The notes under the pieces are model-generated. The model did no database searches. It was not told where the DNA came from and worked only from the letters and a program-made list of their open reading frames with translations. 64,000 nt of DNA from Moniliella sp. 'wahieum' (taxonomy: Eukaryota > Basidiomycota > Moniliellomycetes > Moniliellales > Moniliellaceae). The DNA lies in contig RSEE01000029.1 in assembly GCA_003971905.1 (NCBI GenBank), positions 62,001 through 126,000 on the forward strand, written 5' to 3'. Both the position numbers and the translations under genes were made by a program. Shown here one piece after another: positions 11,296 to 20,906 of the stretch (positions within the stretch are counted from its first letter, which is position 1; the number at the start of each line of letters is the position of its first letter).

Positions 11296-12876
11296 TCAGA
11301 ACTTCCTTCTCAAGGGTATGTGTCCCATGACCCACCCAATGTCGGCAAGTGGGACGACAATGTTGTTTACTGATGCGAACGTCGCTCTGTGAAAGCCTTG
11401 TTCATCGCGTGGTAGAGACGCATTACCTTCAGCATCAATCGGATGAGTTCTACCAACAATGTAGTATTCGGAGCCCGCTTCATCGGTCTCCACCCCAATG
11501 TAGTAGTCAATCAACATGAAAAGTGCCCATCGTGCGCCAATTGCTATACAATGCCTGCATTTGTTGTGAGTAGTTGCACACAGTGTCCTAGACGGGACGA
11601 GGCATTCTGACCCTGTTGCCCTCGAACACGTTGCCTGTTCTCATTTTTGGCCCCCACTCGGCTACTGCCCAGATCGATAAATGGGCGGTAGGGTCAATGT
11701 TGAACGAGCACAGCAACGCCGCATCCCCCCTTGCACCATCGAGCCCATCAATAATAGCTTCTCGTTTGTGATTCAACCCAACCGAAAGTGTGGTCATAGC
11801 TTGGGGGAGCATGGAATCCATGCGAATGCCAACCAAGTTATCCTGGTTCCTCCTGCTCGCCTCGTTAGCAAGGACAGGATACGGTTTGGTAAACGAACGG
11901 ATATGGCGGCCCAACCATCCCTGTTCCCATTCTGCCGGGGCGGTCCATATCGCCTGCCAATTGCCGTATCTCCACATGTTGTCAGCCCAATGAAGAGTGT
12001 TGTGCACCGAGATCGAATGTGGTTGATCTCTTCGTTCAGACCGTTTGGAACAGTGAAGTCGTGAAACCGTTGACAAAATGGCAGGGCCGTTGTTCGGAGA
12101 CGTTCGACGTCGGCAGCATACATTTTCCGTTTGACAAACAGCCTAAGCATCACGCTCCCACCAGATCGAGTATCTGCTGAGGCAGATAATGCAACTTGAC
12201 GAACGGATAAAGCATGCAACTCATATTGACTGCAATCTCAAACATGCGCATGCCGCTGTTACAAGCAGAACCAATCGAACGAGGCACTCCACTACAAAAC
12301 GAAGAAGGAAGAAACCTAATCGACCTGTGTTTCAAGGTTAGCTCATTCAAATCAGTATAAGAAACACAACTGTTTCGGGAATGAGGACGCACACTTCATC
12401 TGAAACTCGTTAAAAAGGTCAACATGGGCGGCACCCAAATGTATGGGCAATCTTGGATCACGTAGACCGTTCTTCTCAGATTGAGAAAGGTGGTGTGCAT
12501 GGGCTCAACAGGATGAAAGGAAGGGCACATATGATGATGAGAGGCGCTTTCAGGTTGAGGTAATGTCGGCCATCCTGTATCTGCCTTGAAACAATTCTGG
12601 CTTGCGACTGACCCATGGTCTTCAAGCTCTTGTGCGTTGTACTCTGCAGTTTGACCCAGTCTTCGGGTATGCGCAACGGAGAATGGATGGTATCAATATC
12701 ATCGCTTCCGTCGCCCAGCAGCGGGCAAATTTCAGAGGGATATGTTGTCGTTGGCCAATATACCCCACCCCCATGCCTCTTGCGCCCAACAATATCGCAA
12801 GGGCGGCACGCTCGCTCGCCGGACACACTTGCCATAGATGTGCTTGCTGTGCTTTAGCGTCAGCGATGTTGTACAT
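11296..12876 (-). pseudogene. Decayed transposase-like coding region
   Basis: Minus-strand protein-like segments in several frames. From upstream to downstream: MYNIADAKAQQAHLWQVCP; RIPEDWVKLQSTTHKSLK (12.5-12.8 kb); VPRSIGSACNSGMRMFEIAV; LPFCQRFHDFTVPNGLNEE; NWQAIWTAPAEWEQGWLGRH; FTKPYPVLANEASRR; and a C-terminal piece IDYYIGVETDEAGSEYYIVG followed by NNIVVPLADIGWVMGHIPL. The order and style resemble the C-terminal half of fungal Tnp2/Transposase_21 (DUF4218-type) proteins, where a 'GPLWA-SAFPFE..NGWL' block is followed by a V-L-L-I-G ending. I infer this from memory, not a search. It sits centrally between the transposon termini, where the transposase should be. Stops and frame changes make it non-functional as it stands. 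Confidence 0.4.
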
Positions 12877-13132
12877 TACCGTGGTCTGAAGAGTAAACGA
12901 CTCCAGGGGGCGGACCAGGGGGCGGACCAGGAGGCGGACATGATGATGGAGAGGACCGAGGGGAAAACCTGGCGAAGACGTGGAGAGTGGACCATCATGA
13001 GGGCCAGAGGGTGATATGTACTCCTTTGGAGCTCCGCGGACGTTCCCGGGGCCTCATTTTGCCGCATCGCACACGGCTAGTATATACTCCACAGGAGCGT
13101 ACATGTGCCGGCCCTCGGATGGGTGGACTTTT

Positions 13133-13386
13133 GATGAAACCTGGAGTCTGGATGGTCCTCGAGGGTGATACAATCGCACTGATGGTGGTGGTGGTGATGG
13201 TGGTCTAAGTCAACCAGCAACCCCTACAGAGGAGCATCAAGCTTCAGACAGCGAGTCGCCACCAGGGGCAAAACTGCGGACCAAGGACAACCAGGAGGGA
13301 GGAAACAAAACGGAACTCCTAGGCCGGCTTGAGGAGGACCTGAAGGGACGTTGGCAAAAGCACGGGCCACCCGGTGGCTCAGCAGG
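13133..13386. repeat. Dispersed repeat copy B
   Basis: Direct-orientation homologue of the block at 9820-10,058, differing by scattered substitutions and small indels, including expansion of a GGTGGT tract. It lies inside the 5-kb transposon, so it is either nested in it or older than the insertion. A possible 5-bp flanking repeat (GGACT) is too weak to rely on. Confidence 0.65.
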
Positions 13387-13865
13387 ACTGTTGGGACGTA
13401 ATAAATGGTACGTTTAGAGCTCTTTGAGGCGCCAGGAGCTCTCGGAGCTCGGTGGCGTGTGGGTATGCTGCGGAGGTTGCCAGGGGCTGTTCCCACACGC
13501 ACAGCGCAGGGCTAATATGCTGAGCTGTGGGGGGTCCGTGCGTCGGCGTTACTGGTCTGTGCACCTTCCCACCAGAACCACACTGCTTTTGCTCTTGTTG
13601 CATCAGTCCTCCTCTTACCGCCCCTTTCACAGTTGAATGATATATATACCCCCCCCCCCCTCCCCCCCTCCACACCGGTCTCCTCTTCCCCCTAACAACC
13701 GCCTTCCCGACATGCCTATCACTATATATTTCCACACTTTCCTGCAGACCAACCGAAGACCAAAACTGGGGTAAGGTGCTAACCAAAGATCTGTCGGCAT
13801 CTCAACAACTGATGCCTGCTGTCCTGTTGGCGACCAACCAATCGTCCCAGTACTGTCTTTGCTAG

Positions 13866-13940
13866 GGTGTACTGACCTGCTGGGTGTACTGACCTGATGT
13901 GTGTTGGTGTACTGACCTGCTGGGTATACTGACCTGCTGC
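13866..13940 (+). repeat. Short tandem repeat (GTACTGACCTGCTGG)
   Basis: Four imperfect copies of a word built on GGTGTACTGACCTGCTG, within the transposon interior. No coding reading. Confidence 0.6.
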
Positions 13941-14474
13941 TGGTTACTGATGCTGGGAGCTGATCTGCTTTGGGTTTATAACAATCTTCCTACTGGGTAC
14001 TTACATGCTTGGGCACTGACTTACATGGTATGCATGTTGGTATCATATATCAACCTCTGATGTGCTTGGTATGTTAACCCGTACTTCCGCAGTGAGAATT
14101 ACCGATAGCATGTCAAAGGGAGCATGCCACCATTTGTGATATCAAGCAACGGTACGATCGATTGCAGTGTGGATGGAACTTGCGCGCGAGGCGGCCCCAT
14201 TCTGCCTGTTCTGCCCCTTCCTGTTGCGCCTTCACGCTGCGTTTCCCTGATTAACGGCCTGAGGCCTGATTGCATCTTCTCCACCAGTATTGCCTTGCCT
14301 TGCTTGCCTCCCGTAGCACACCTTAGTAATACAATCACTATTAGCCCAACAGAGATGTCCCATATATCTAAAGGATCTAAAGTAACACAACTGCCAATGA
14401 GGCTAGTGAGGGCCGCATATAGGCCCCCAAAGTATTGAGCAATGTAACCCTGTACCGATACATTGCATTATAAG

Positions 14475-14516
14475 CTAACCCTAAGGCTTATAAGCTAACC
14501 CTAGTGTAACCCTAGG
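14475..14516 (+). repeat. CCCTAA-like cluster
   Basis: Three copies of TAACCCTA with spacers, near the right subterminal array of the transposon. Telomere-like by sequence but interspersed, so probably part of the element. Confidence 0.4.
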
Positions 14517-14689
14517 ACGCCATTTCCATTCCGTGGTAACCCGTGGTAACCCTTGGTAACCCGTGGAGTTCTGTGGTGTTTCCGTGGTTGAAAAAAAATT
14601 CTAACCTGTGTGGTGTGTCTATGGATTTCGTTCTCACTTTTTTTTCAAGATGGAGGGGCGCACTTATCCCATAGAATACAACAGTATGA

Positions 14690-15040
14690 ACACGGAACGG
14701 GCACGGAAGAGGTACGGGAAGAGGTACGGAAGAGGTACGGAAGAGGTACGGAACGGGTACGGAAGTGGTACGGAAGAGGTACGGAAGAGGTACGGAAGAG
14801 GTACGGAAGAGGTACGGAAGTGGTACGGAACGGGCACGGAAGTGGTACGGAAGAGGTACGGAAGAGGTACGGAAGTGGTACGGAACGGGCACGGAAGTGG
14901 TACGAAGAGGTACGGAAGAGGTACGGAAGAGGTACGGAAGAGGTACGGAAGTGGTACGGAACGGGCACGGAAGTGGTACGGAAGAGGTACGGAAGAGGTA
15001 CGGAAGTGGTACGGAAGAAGTACGGAACGGGCACGGTATG
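14690..15040 (+). repeat. Right subterminal minisatellite (12-bp unit)
   Basis: Array of GGTACGGAAGAG with variants GGTACGGAAGTG and a longer GGTACGGAACGGGCACGG unit. The variants form a higher-order pattern: two to four AGAG units, one AGTG unit, then the long unit, repeated several times. Because the unit is a multiple of three, long stop-free frames appear on both strands (RYGRGTEEVRK-like); these are artefacts. It abuts the right terminal inverted repeat. Confidence 0.85.
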
Positions 15041-15061
15041 CCACGGAATCCAAACTACGGA

Positions 15062-15127
15062 ATACTACGGAATACCACGGGAGGGGTACGGAATCACCGC
15101 GGAATACCTGGAGCCTGGATCAGTGAG
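15062..15127 (-). repeat. Right terminal inverted repeat
   Basis: 66 bp, inverse of the left terminus. Ends in TCAGTGAG at 15,127 and is followed directly by the duplicated GTTGATG. Confidence 0.82.
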
Positions 15128-15134
15128 GTTGATG
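15128..15134 (+). repeat. Target-site duplication, right (GTTGATG)
   Basis: Matches the 7 bases immediately left of the left terminus exactly. Confidence 0.75.
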
Positions 15135-15765
15135 ACACACACCTCTCACTCATTTCGAAGACAAAACAGAGGGGGTAGTGGAGTGGACGATACTGCTTTC
15201 AAGCATATTACTAGCCTTGTCTCATTCATCGGCCCGTCTTCTGTATGATCCAAGAATAATATAAGGCACGATGAAGACATAGAATCTAAAGCGCCCCCCA
15301 TATGCTCTCAACAGGCTCAACGCCTCTCTTCCATCGCCTCAGCAGCCGGTGAGAAAAGGGACTTAGTACTGTAACTAGGGCTGTTGCCACGGTTCTTAAG
15401 CGTTATTCATCATCTTCGCTGATGGCAATCATACAGTCATGGAACGTTGTCAGTGAAGCCCGCAGTTCTCCAATGAAAGAAGTGATGCATACATTTATAG
15501 ACTACCAAACCGGAGGCGAAAACAGGAGAGAGCGAAGACACATCAGGTAAATGATAAGTCGGCCGTGAATGAAAGGAAGCCTCATGAAGAAGGCAAAACA
15601 GACATGTCGACTTCACCAAGCCAGAGACTACGGCTTGTGACTTGATCCCATATAGAAAAACAGTGCCGACGGGATATATTTCGAGGGGGAACGGAGAACC
15701 TTGTAACTAATACAACTGATGGTACGCTTGTGACTCTAACAACCAACACTAAAGAGAACCCCGAC

Positions 15766-15837
15766 GCCTCTTTGGCTCAATGGTAAGGCGTCGCACTCGT
15801 AATGCGAAGATTAGTCGTTCGATTCGGCTAGGAGGCA
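15766..15837 (+). tRNA. tRNA-Thr(CGT), no intron
   Basis: Acceptor GCCTCTT pairs with AGGAGGC (one G-T pair), discriminator A. Anticodon stem TCGCA/TGCGA encloses loop CTCGTAA with anticodon CGT at 15,798-15,800. T-loop is TTCGATT. A T5 run follows shortly after. It is the only intronless tRNA gene in the window. Confidence 0.88.
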
Positions 15838-16666
15838 ACTTTTTGCGCGGGGGCTGTCAGAGGCGGAGGAACTGTTGCGAAAGCAACACCGTTGGTCTTC
15901 TTCCCGTGTCCTCACGTTTTGGCCGAAAGTCTTCATTGCCGCCCTTCATCGATCATCTGGATCTGCAGATGATTCTAAACCGTTCCGAGACCCTAAGCTG
16001 ATGTAAGTACGCTCGCGCCCATGGGGCATTGGCAAGCCATTCTCGACGGGTTGACCGGCCTCAGTCTCGGTTCACGGAACTTAAGTAGGTCAGGGTGTTC
16101 CTGCATTCACAGAAAAGGAAACCAGTATCGCCCTTTCCAGGACGAATACGTCCCATCAATAAAGTATGCGCCTGCGGATGCAAAACACCAGCGTGTTGGT
16201 ACATTTGAGCCGGCGGACTGAGAGAGACCACCCGACGCGCAGATGCTGACCGACATACTAGAGACATTTCTGAAGATAACACGGACGCGGAGCCTTCGTC
16301 TCGAAAGGAGACGAATATTTAGTGAGCAAATCCAAGAAGCATGGATACAAGCTCGACGCTTCGCCGCTGCTCACACTCTGCACTGCCCAACTCCCAACTG
16401 GGGTCGGCCCCTGTGTTGCAAAAGCCAAAAAGTTATTGCCGCTGCCGCAACTCGCTCTGCCCCCCGTCCCAGTCTGCTCTCTACCCCAGGCGTAACCCAA
16501 TAACCCAATACAGCAGAAGCAACTTCTCCTTACTCAGGGCTCCCCCGTGTGTTGCGAGTTTCCCTCATGTACTACGTTTCGGTTGGCACAACAACCATAG
16601 TCTCTCCTTTGTGCACGAATGTATACACGCTAATAAAAAAGCGGGTAAACCCGATGAATAAAAAGA

Positions 16667-16764
16667 CGACAATGACAGGATTCGAACCTGTGCAGGCAGA
16701 GCCTAATTGATGGTTAGAATATGGAAGTTCTAATCAATCCCCTTAACCGCTCGGGCACATTGCC
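16667..16764 (-). tRNA. tRNA-Ser(AGA) with 16-nt intron, second copy
   Basis: Exonic sequence identical to the gene at 9606-9702 but in opposite orientation. Anticodon AGA is at 16,731-16,729. The intron differs in the middle and is one base longer, but keeps ATTCTAACC at its 3' end, which pairs with the anticodon loop. A TTTTT stretch follows on the minus strand. Confidence 0.93.
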
Positions 16765-17769
16765 TTGTGATCGTGCTCGAATAAGGAAGCGACCCATCCT
16801 TCGGCGGCATGCCACCCTGAATCTAGCAAGGTGGTGAAGAGGTGCAGTCTTCCAGAGTGGCAATGAGGTTTGATGGGAAGAGCCGGGAGGCAAAGAATGA
16901 TGAATTGGAGGGTGCGCACAGCAGCCCTCCCCGTGTTACGTACCTCGTCGGATTTGAGAGATGGTTACATTCGAGCTAACTAAGGCGCTTCCTGCTCTAT
17001 ACCCACTGCGTCTTTCAGCCGCGCTACTGCTACTTAAGCTGGCGGCACTGGTCCTCCTATATGCAGCCTACACCTGTAGCCGCCTCTCTGCTACAGGTTG
17101 AAAGACCCCTCCTTGTCCCTCACCCCGTTCGGACGCACCAATCAGCCCAAGCACGCTGAACTACCGCGAGTCGGCCTTTATAGGACCTCCAAGAAATTTT
17201 GTATCCCCAAAAACCTTCCCCCGACGGGCCCCTGGCGGCGCCAGCCCGTGACAGTGGGGGTTCACTTTGGGTGGTATTACTAGAGCGAGACCCAGGTGAG
17301 TGGAGTTCTTTTTGCGCCTTTTGGGCGCTGGGTCTACCCCAACAAGGGGCACGAAGAATAATCGGTGTGCATGAGGCCTGAGGGGAACGAGAAGTAAGGG
17401 CGAAGAATTGGGTTTTCATGTGAGGTGTATGCTTCAATTGGCTTGAGAGAGAAGATGGAGACTCATTTGATTCAATGAAAACTGAGCTGACCCACTAAGG
17501 ATTGCCTGGTGAAAAGGTATCACGACAGATTGTGGCGATGCGCGATCATACGGCTCATTCCGAGCTCTGTTATTCTCAGTTCGATTCTGGGGGCAGTCAC
17601 TTTTTGTTTTGCTTGGTTTGTTTGGGCTATATCCGATCTGAGAGCTTGCATGTCGCGAGGGAGAAGAGGCGAGGTTGCGTACAGGTGCATGCAGCAATGG
17701 ACGACATACCATACAGTAGAAGACCAGGCATGGGTGCCGTAGACTAATCGGTACCCGCGCTAACCCCAG

Positions 17770-19665
17770 ATGGGCTACCGTTCCATCGCCCATCGCTGTT
17801 GGGGCCGGATTTGTGCAGTGCACGTGCTATTATATCAGCACTGGGGTGAAGCAACGCGATCGACGCGTTTTATTAGCGCGACGCATTATAATGTTCTCGC
17901 CTGCGAACTCTGCATTGCGCGCGCCTCACAGACGCCGGCAGGCCTCGTCACGCTCCACCCCGCGGGCGAGGCAGATCTCTTCAACCTCAGCTCGGGCCCA
18001 GCGTTTGGCGCACACACCGCACTCATGCGACCGGCCACAGACTGCGTGGCACTGCCGGGCACCGCCTTTTCCAATCCGACCGACAGGAAGCGTTTAAGAT
18101 GGGCTTGGGCGAAATTGGCTTCCCCGCTTGATCGGCACACTCAGACCCAAGCCGCTTCGTTGATTTGCTCACCGCCCTCGCCGGTGGCATCCCATGGGAC
18201 TGCTCCTGCTCCTGGCCGTGGGATCCTCTGGCATCCCGCCTAACTCACCCCCCGAACACAGTAGGACAGGGCAAGGTTCCGCCCCATCGCCTATCGGGAC
18301 CGGAGTTGCCGGCCGTATGCCAACGGCATCGTTTGGGCGAGCGGTTTCTGCTCAGTGGGGGTAGCATCGCGTAAGGGGGGGAGGAGGGTCCGGAACTGGG
18401 CACATTTAACCACGTCACCATGTTCGGTTTCACCAACGTTTTCAACACTGTGCGCTGTCGCACACTCGCCAACGCACTCCCCTGGTATGTCCCCGATCTC
18501 CTTGCTTTGGGCTGGTGGATCTATGGTATATGGTATCCCCTCTCACCTCTGGATTGCTCCGGACGGGAACGAGAACTGCGACAGGTATTACTGCCGTTGG
18601 GCCTAGCACTCAACCTGCGCAAGGGCGTCGAACGGGGGGCCGTGACGAGATTCGTGAGGATGGGGTCATGGTCCTGGGCGCTTACGTCGGATGAGATGAG
18701 GATTGTTGCCGACCGTCCCTCCGGCACCTGCTGAACAGCCCGGCATGCCCACATTGGATGGCATTATAGTACCCTTCAGGGACGCGTCTTACTGTGGCGG
18801 TATGATACTCGACGAAGCTGCGCCACTTGCTCCATACCACGAAGATGGGAGGTGAGCTGGACGATGTGCTAGCCGAGCTTGATGCTTTTATCTGTACCCA
18901 GTTTCGACGGATCCGAATAGACGAGTTACGCTCCAGGTAGAAACGACGATTATCTTGCCATCGGTTTATGAGCCTGCCTCTTCGGATGAGTGCAAGCGGC
19001 TGCCCGCTCTCCTCGTGCAATACGCCCCCCACGCACGTGTTGCGGCCAATGAGATCAACGACTATTGTAGTACCACATTGGGTTCTTGCCCCCTCAGCTG
19101 CATACGCGGCGAACGCATTTCCGGCACGTGCAAGCATTGCTAGAAGATGAGGGCCAAGAGCCAGCAGGAGCCACTGTAGACGCTCAACGCGGCCGAAGGG
19201 CGCATGCGGTTCCGCACAGCAATCCGTTCAACCACTTGGTTTTCCTCAATCCCAGCAGCCAAGCGCTCCGAGCTCACCGACACACAGGTTCAGATTCATC
19301 TCCCGCTCCGTACGCTGTGTCGTTGGTTAGGCAGACGTGCAAGTGTTGGTCCGATGGCCTCGCTAGGGTTCATCTTGGCTTGCACCCGTACCCAGTCCTC
19401 AGTCTCCAGTTTGGCGCATTGCACCAGGCTGTGTGGGACCCGGGACCCGGTTCTCGCTCTCGTCCCCTCCGTCCCTGACACCCACATTCCCAACGCGCCG
19501 ACTGGAGCAGCAGCAGACGAGACGTGCAAGAAAGGCGAGGCATACGGACTGCCGATCGATGGGACCTGGAGTATTCGGAGGATCAGGAATGGAGGTGGAC
19601 CGCACTTAACACTTTATGGGACTCGGACACAAGGGACGGATGGTTGCGTGCAGCAAGGTACATGA
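17770..19665 (+). pseudogene. Decayed non-LTR (LINE-type) reverse transcriptase
   Basis: A plus-strand protein region in shifting frames. FRPIA (about 18,270) corresponds to the RPIA block of LINE polymerases. MFGFTNVFNTV (18,420) corresponds to motif A, usually LDFxNAFN, with the catalytic Asp replaced by Gly. YVPDLLALGWWIYG follows, then LRQVLLPLGLALNL in place of the VRQGDPLGP block. Later come a thumb-like stretch (LRHLLHTTKMGGELDDVLAE) and SLPLRMSASGCPL, resembling the LPLRxGGLGLPSL block. The C-terminal part (LTDTQVQIHLPLRTLC, then a DP-x-C stretch) resembles the Cys/His end of these elements. The mutated motif A and missing second catalytic Asp pair mean it is inactive. No endonuclease domain, poly-A tail or target duplication was found; the ends are unset. 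Confidence 0.6.
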
Positions 19666-20416
19666 CAGAAACGCAACACCGTTAGAACAATGGGGGAAGG
19701 AACCCTTCGGCGGTTGGAGCAAGCGGAATGTGAGTAGAACGCCACGTACTATGGACACACTCCACGGCGCTTCTATGCTACCAGACGGAGAGAAAGATGC
19801 TTGAGCATGACGGGAAAGAATTATGATGATGTGTCACCTTGAAGATGCTTCCTCGCCACACATGTCTACAAGTGATGCTCTTCGTATCCACGTACGCTAC
19901 ATGCGGTGTGGGCTCGAATGCGGGCACCAAAGGGTCCTGATTGCTGGCGACTTTTACTGATGTCCTATTAATTGGGTGGCACGAAGCAGCAGAGCGCACG
20001 ACGGATGCGTAGATGGTTAGGCGCAGCGCCCTTTCTGTCCCCGCCTTAGGCTCTGGACAAGACATGGATGCAAACAATGCAGGGTTTAACGTGGGAAACT
20101 GGCCCATAGGAAAGAGACAAGCACAATAGGGAATGATGAAAGGTGACTGAGTGGAACAACGTATTTCCTGCTCGCGCTTGCGCAATACCACTAGCTGAGA
20201 CCATATGTTGTTTGCGAGTCAGACGACGGGATGGGACGTACGGTAGTGGGGGTTACTCAACTTCGTTGGAGGTTATCTTGCTTGACTGAAACTGGTTCTT
20301 GTTACTGTCCACATTTGCACCTGAGAGAGAAAGGGCGTTTGGGGAACTGTGTGCATGTCAGTGCCAGAATCATAATTCCTGCATAAGGAATTACCAATAG
20401 CACCTCCTACCAATTG
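19666..20416. other. Spacer with nothing recognisable
   Basis: No gene, repeat array or RNA motif that I can support lies between the decayed retroelement and tRNA-Pro. Confidence 0.5.
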
Positions 20417-20505
20417 GGGTTCGTGGTGTGTAGTGGTATCATGCCTCTTTAGGGTGCTTGACTCGCTCGTAGAGGTGGTCCTCGGTTCGATCCCGGGCGG
20501 ACCCC
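20417..20505 (+). tRNA. tRNA-Pro(AGG) with 15-nt intron
   Basis: Acceptor GGGTTCG pairs with CGGACCC, discriminator C. Anticodon stem CCTCT/AGAGG encloses loop TTAGGG-T with anticodon AGG at 20,451-20,453. The intron is 20,455-20,469. T-arm is CTCGG/CCGGG with TTCGATC. A T5 terminator follows. The arms match fungal tRNA-Pro closely. Confidence 0.92.
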
Positions 20506-20906
20506 TTTTTCAACTACTTTTTGCTTCCAGGAGCACACGCCATTGCCACAAGTCTGGCCGACTGCTTCACCTGGCTCTCTCGGCGTCAGGAGATGTATTT
20601 ATGGTAGGCTGGGGCGTTACTAGGTACTAGCTACTTGCTACTGTATGGGCACGACAATAAAGGTGCATGTGAGGCGCCAGATGCATAGGAGGGAGGGGGC
20701 TTAGATGAGCGGTGTCAAACAAAGGAGGGCAGGATGGGAAGAGGGGAGCGGAGCGGAGGGGGGACAACCATCGCCGCCCACGGGAGCATCGCGACTTTTT
20801 CTACGCGATGGCAGCAACTCTGGATCGAAGCAGAGCAGACGGCGCGGACGGTGGGAGGCGAGGGTGCGTGCGCACACCGGCGCTTTTGTGGGACGAGCGA
20901 GCAGGC

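Larger units (their letters stand above)
10158..15127. mobile_element. DNA transposon (about 5.0 kb) with TIRs, 7-bp TSD and subterminal arrays
   Basis: The termini form an imperfect inverted repeat: 10,158-10,224 matches the reverse complement of 15,062-15,127 with only a few mismatches and one small indel. Both ends begin CTCACTGA inward and share GGCTCCAGGTATTCCGCGGT. Immediately outside lie exact 7-bp direct repeats, GTTGATG at 10,151-10,157 and at 15,128-15,134, the expected target-site duplication. Inside each end is a motif array in mirrored orientation (TTCCGTGGTA-like on the left, TTCCGTACC-like reading inward on the right), the usual form of subterminal transposase-binding repeats. 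The interior holds a decayed minus-strand protein region (11.3-12.9 kb) and copy B of the dispersed repeat. The superfamily is unassigned: a 7-bp duplication fits neither classic hAT (8 bp) nor CACTA (2-3 bp) cleanly. Confidence 0.8.

Noticed and set aside
10098-14516. Chromosome-end fusion marked by internal telomere repeats
   Set aside because: Only two to three TTAGGG-like units occur at each place and one cluster lies inside a transposon; too little to claim a fusion.
14608-15248. Five long overlapping open frames (126-212 codons) on both strands encoding RYGRGTEEVRK-type or VPLPYLFRTSS-type repeats
   Set aside because: The 12-bp unit is a multiple of three and lacks stop codons in most frames, so all frames stay open. 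No family resemblance, and the array is explained as a transposon subterminal repeat.
9606-16764. Inverted tRNA-Ser pair as the boundaries of one large mobile element
   Set aside because: Sequences flanking the two genes show no homology outside the tRNA itself, and the real element ends are well inside at 10,158 and 15,127.
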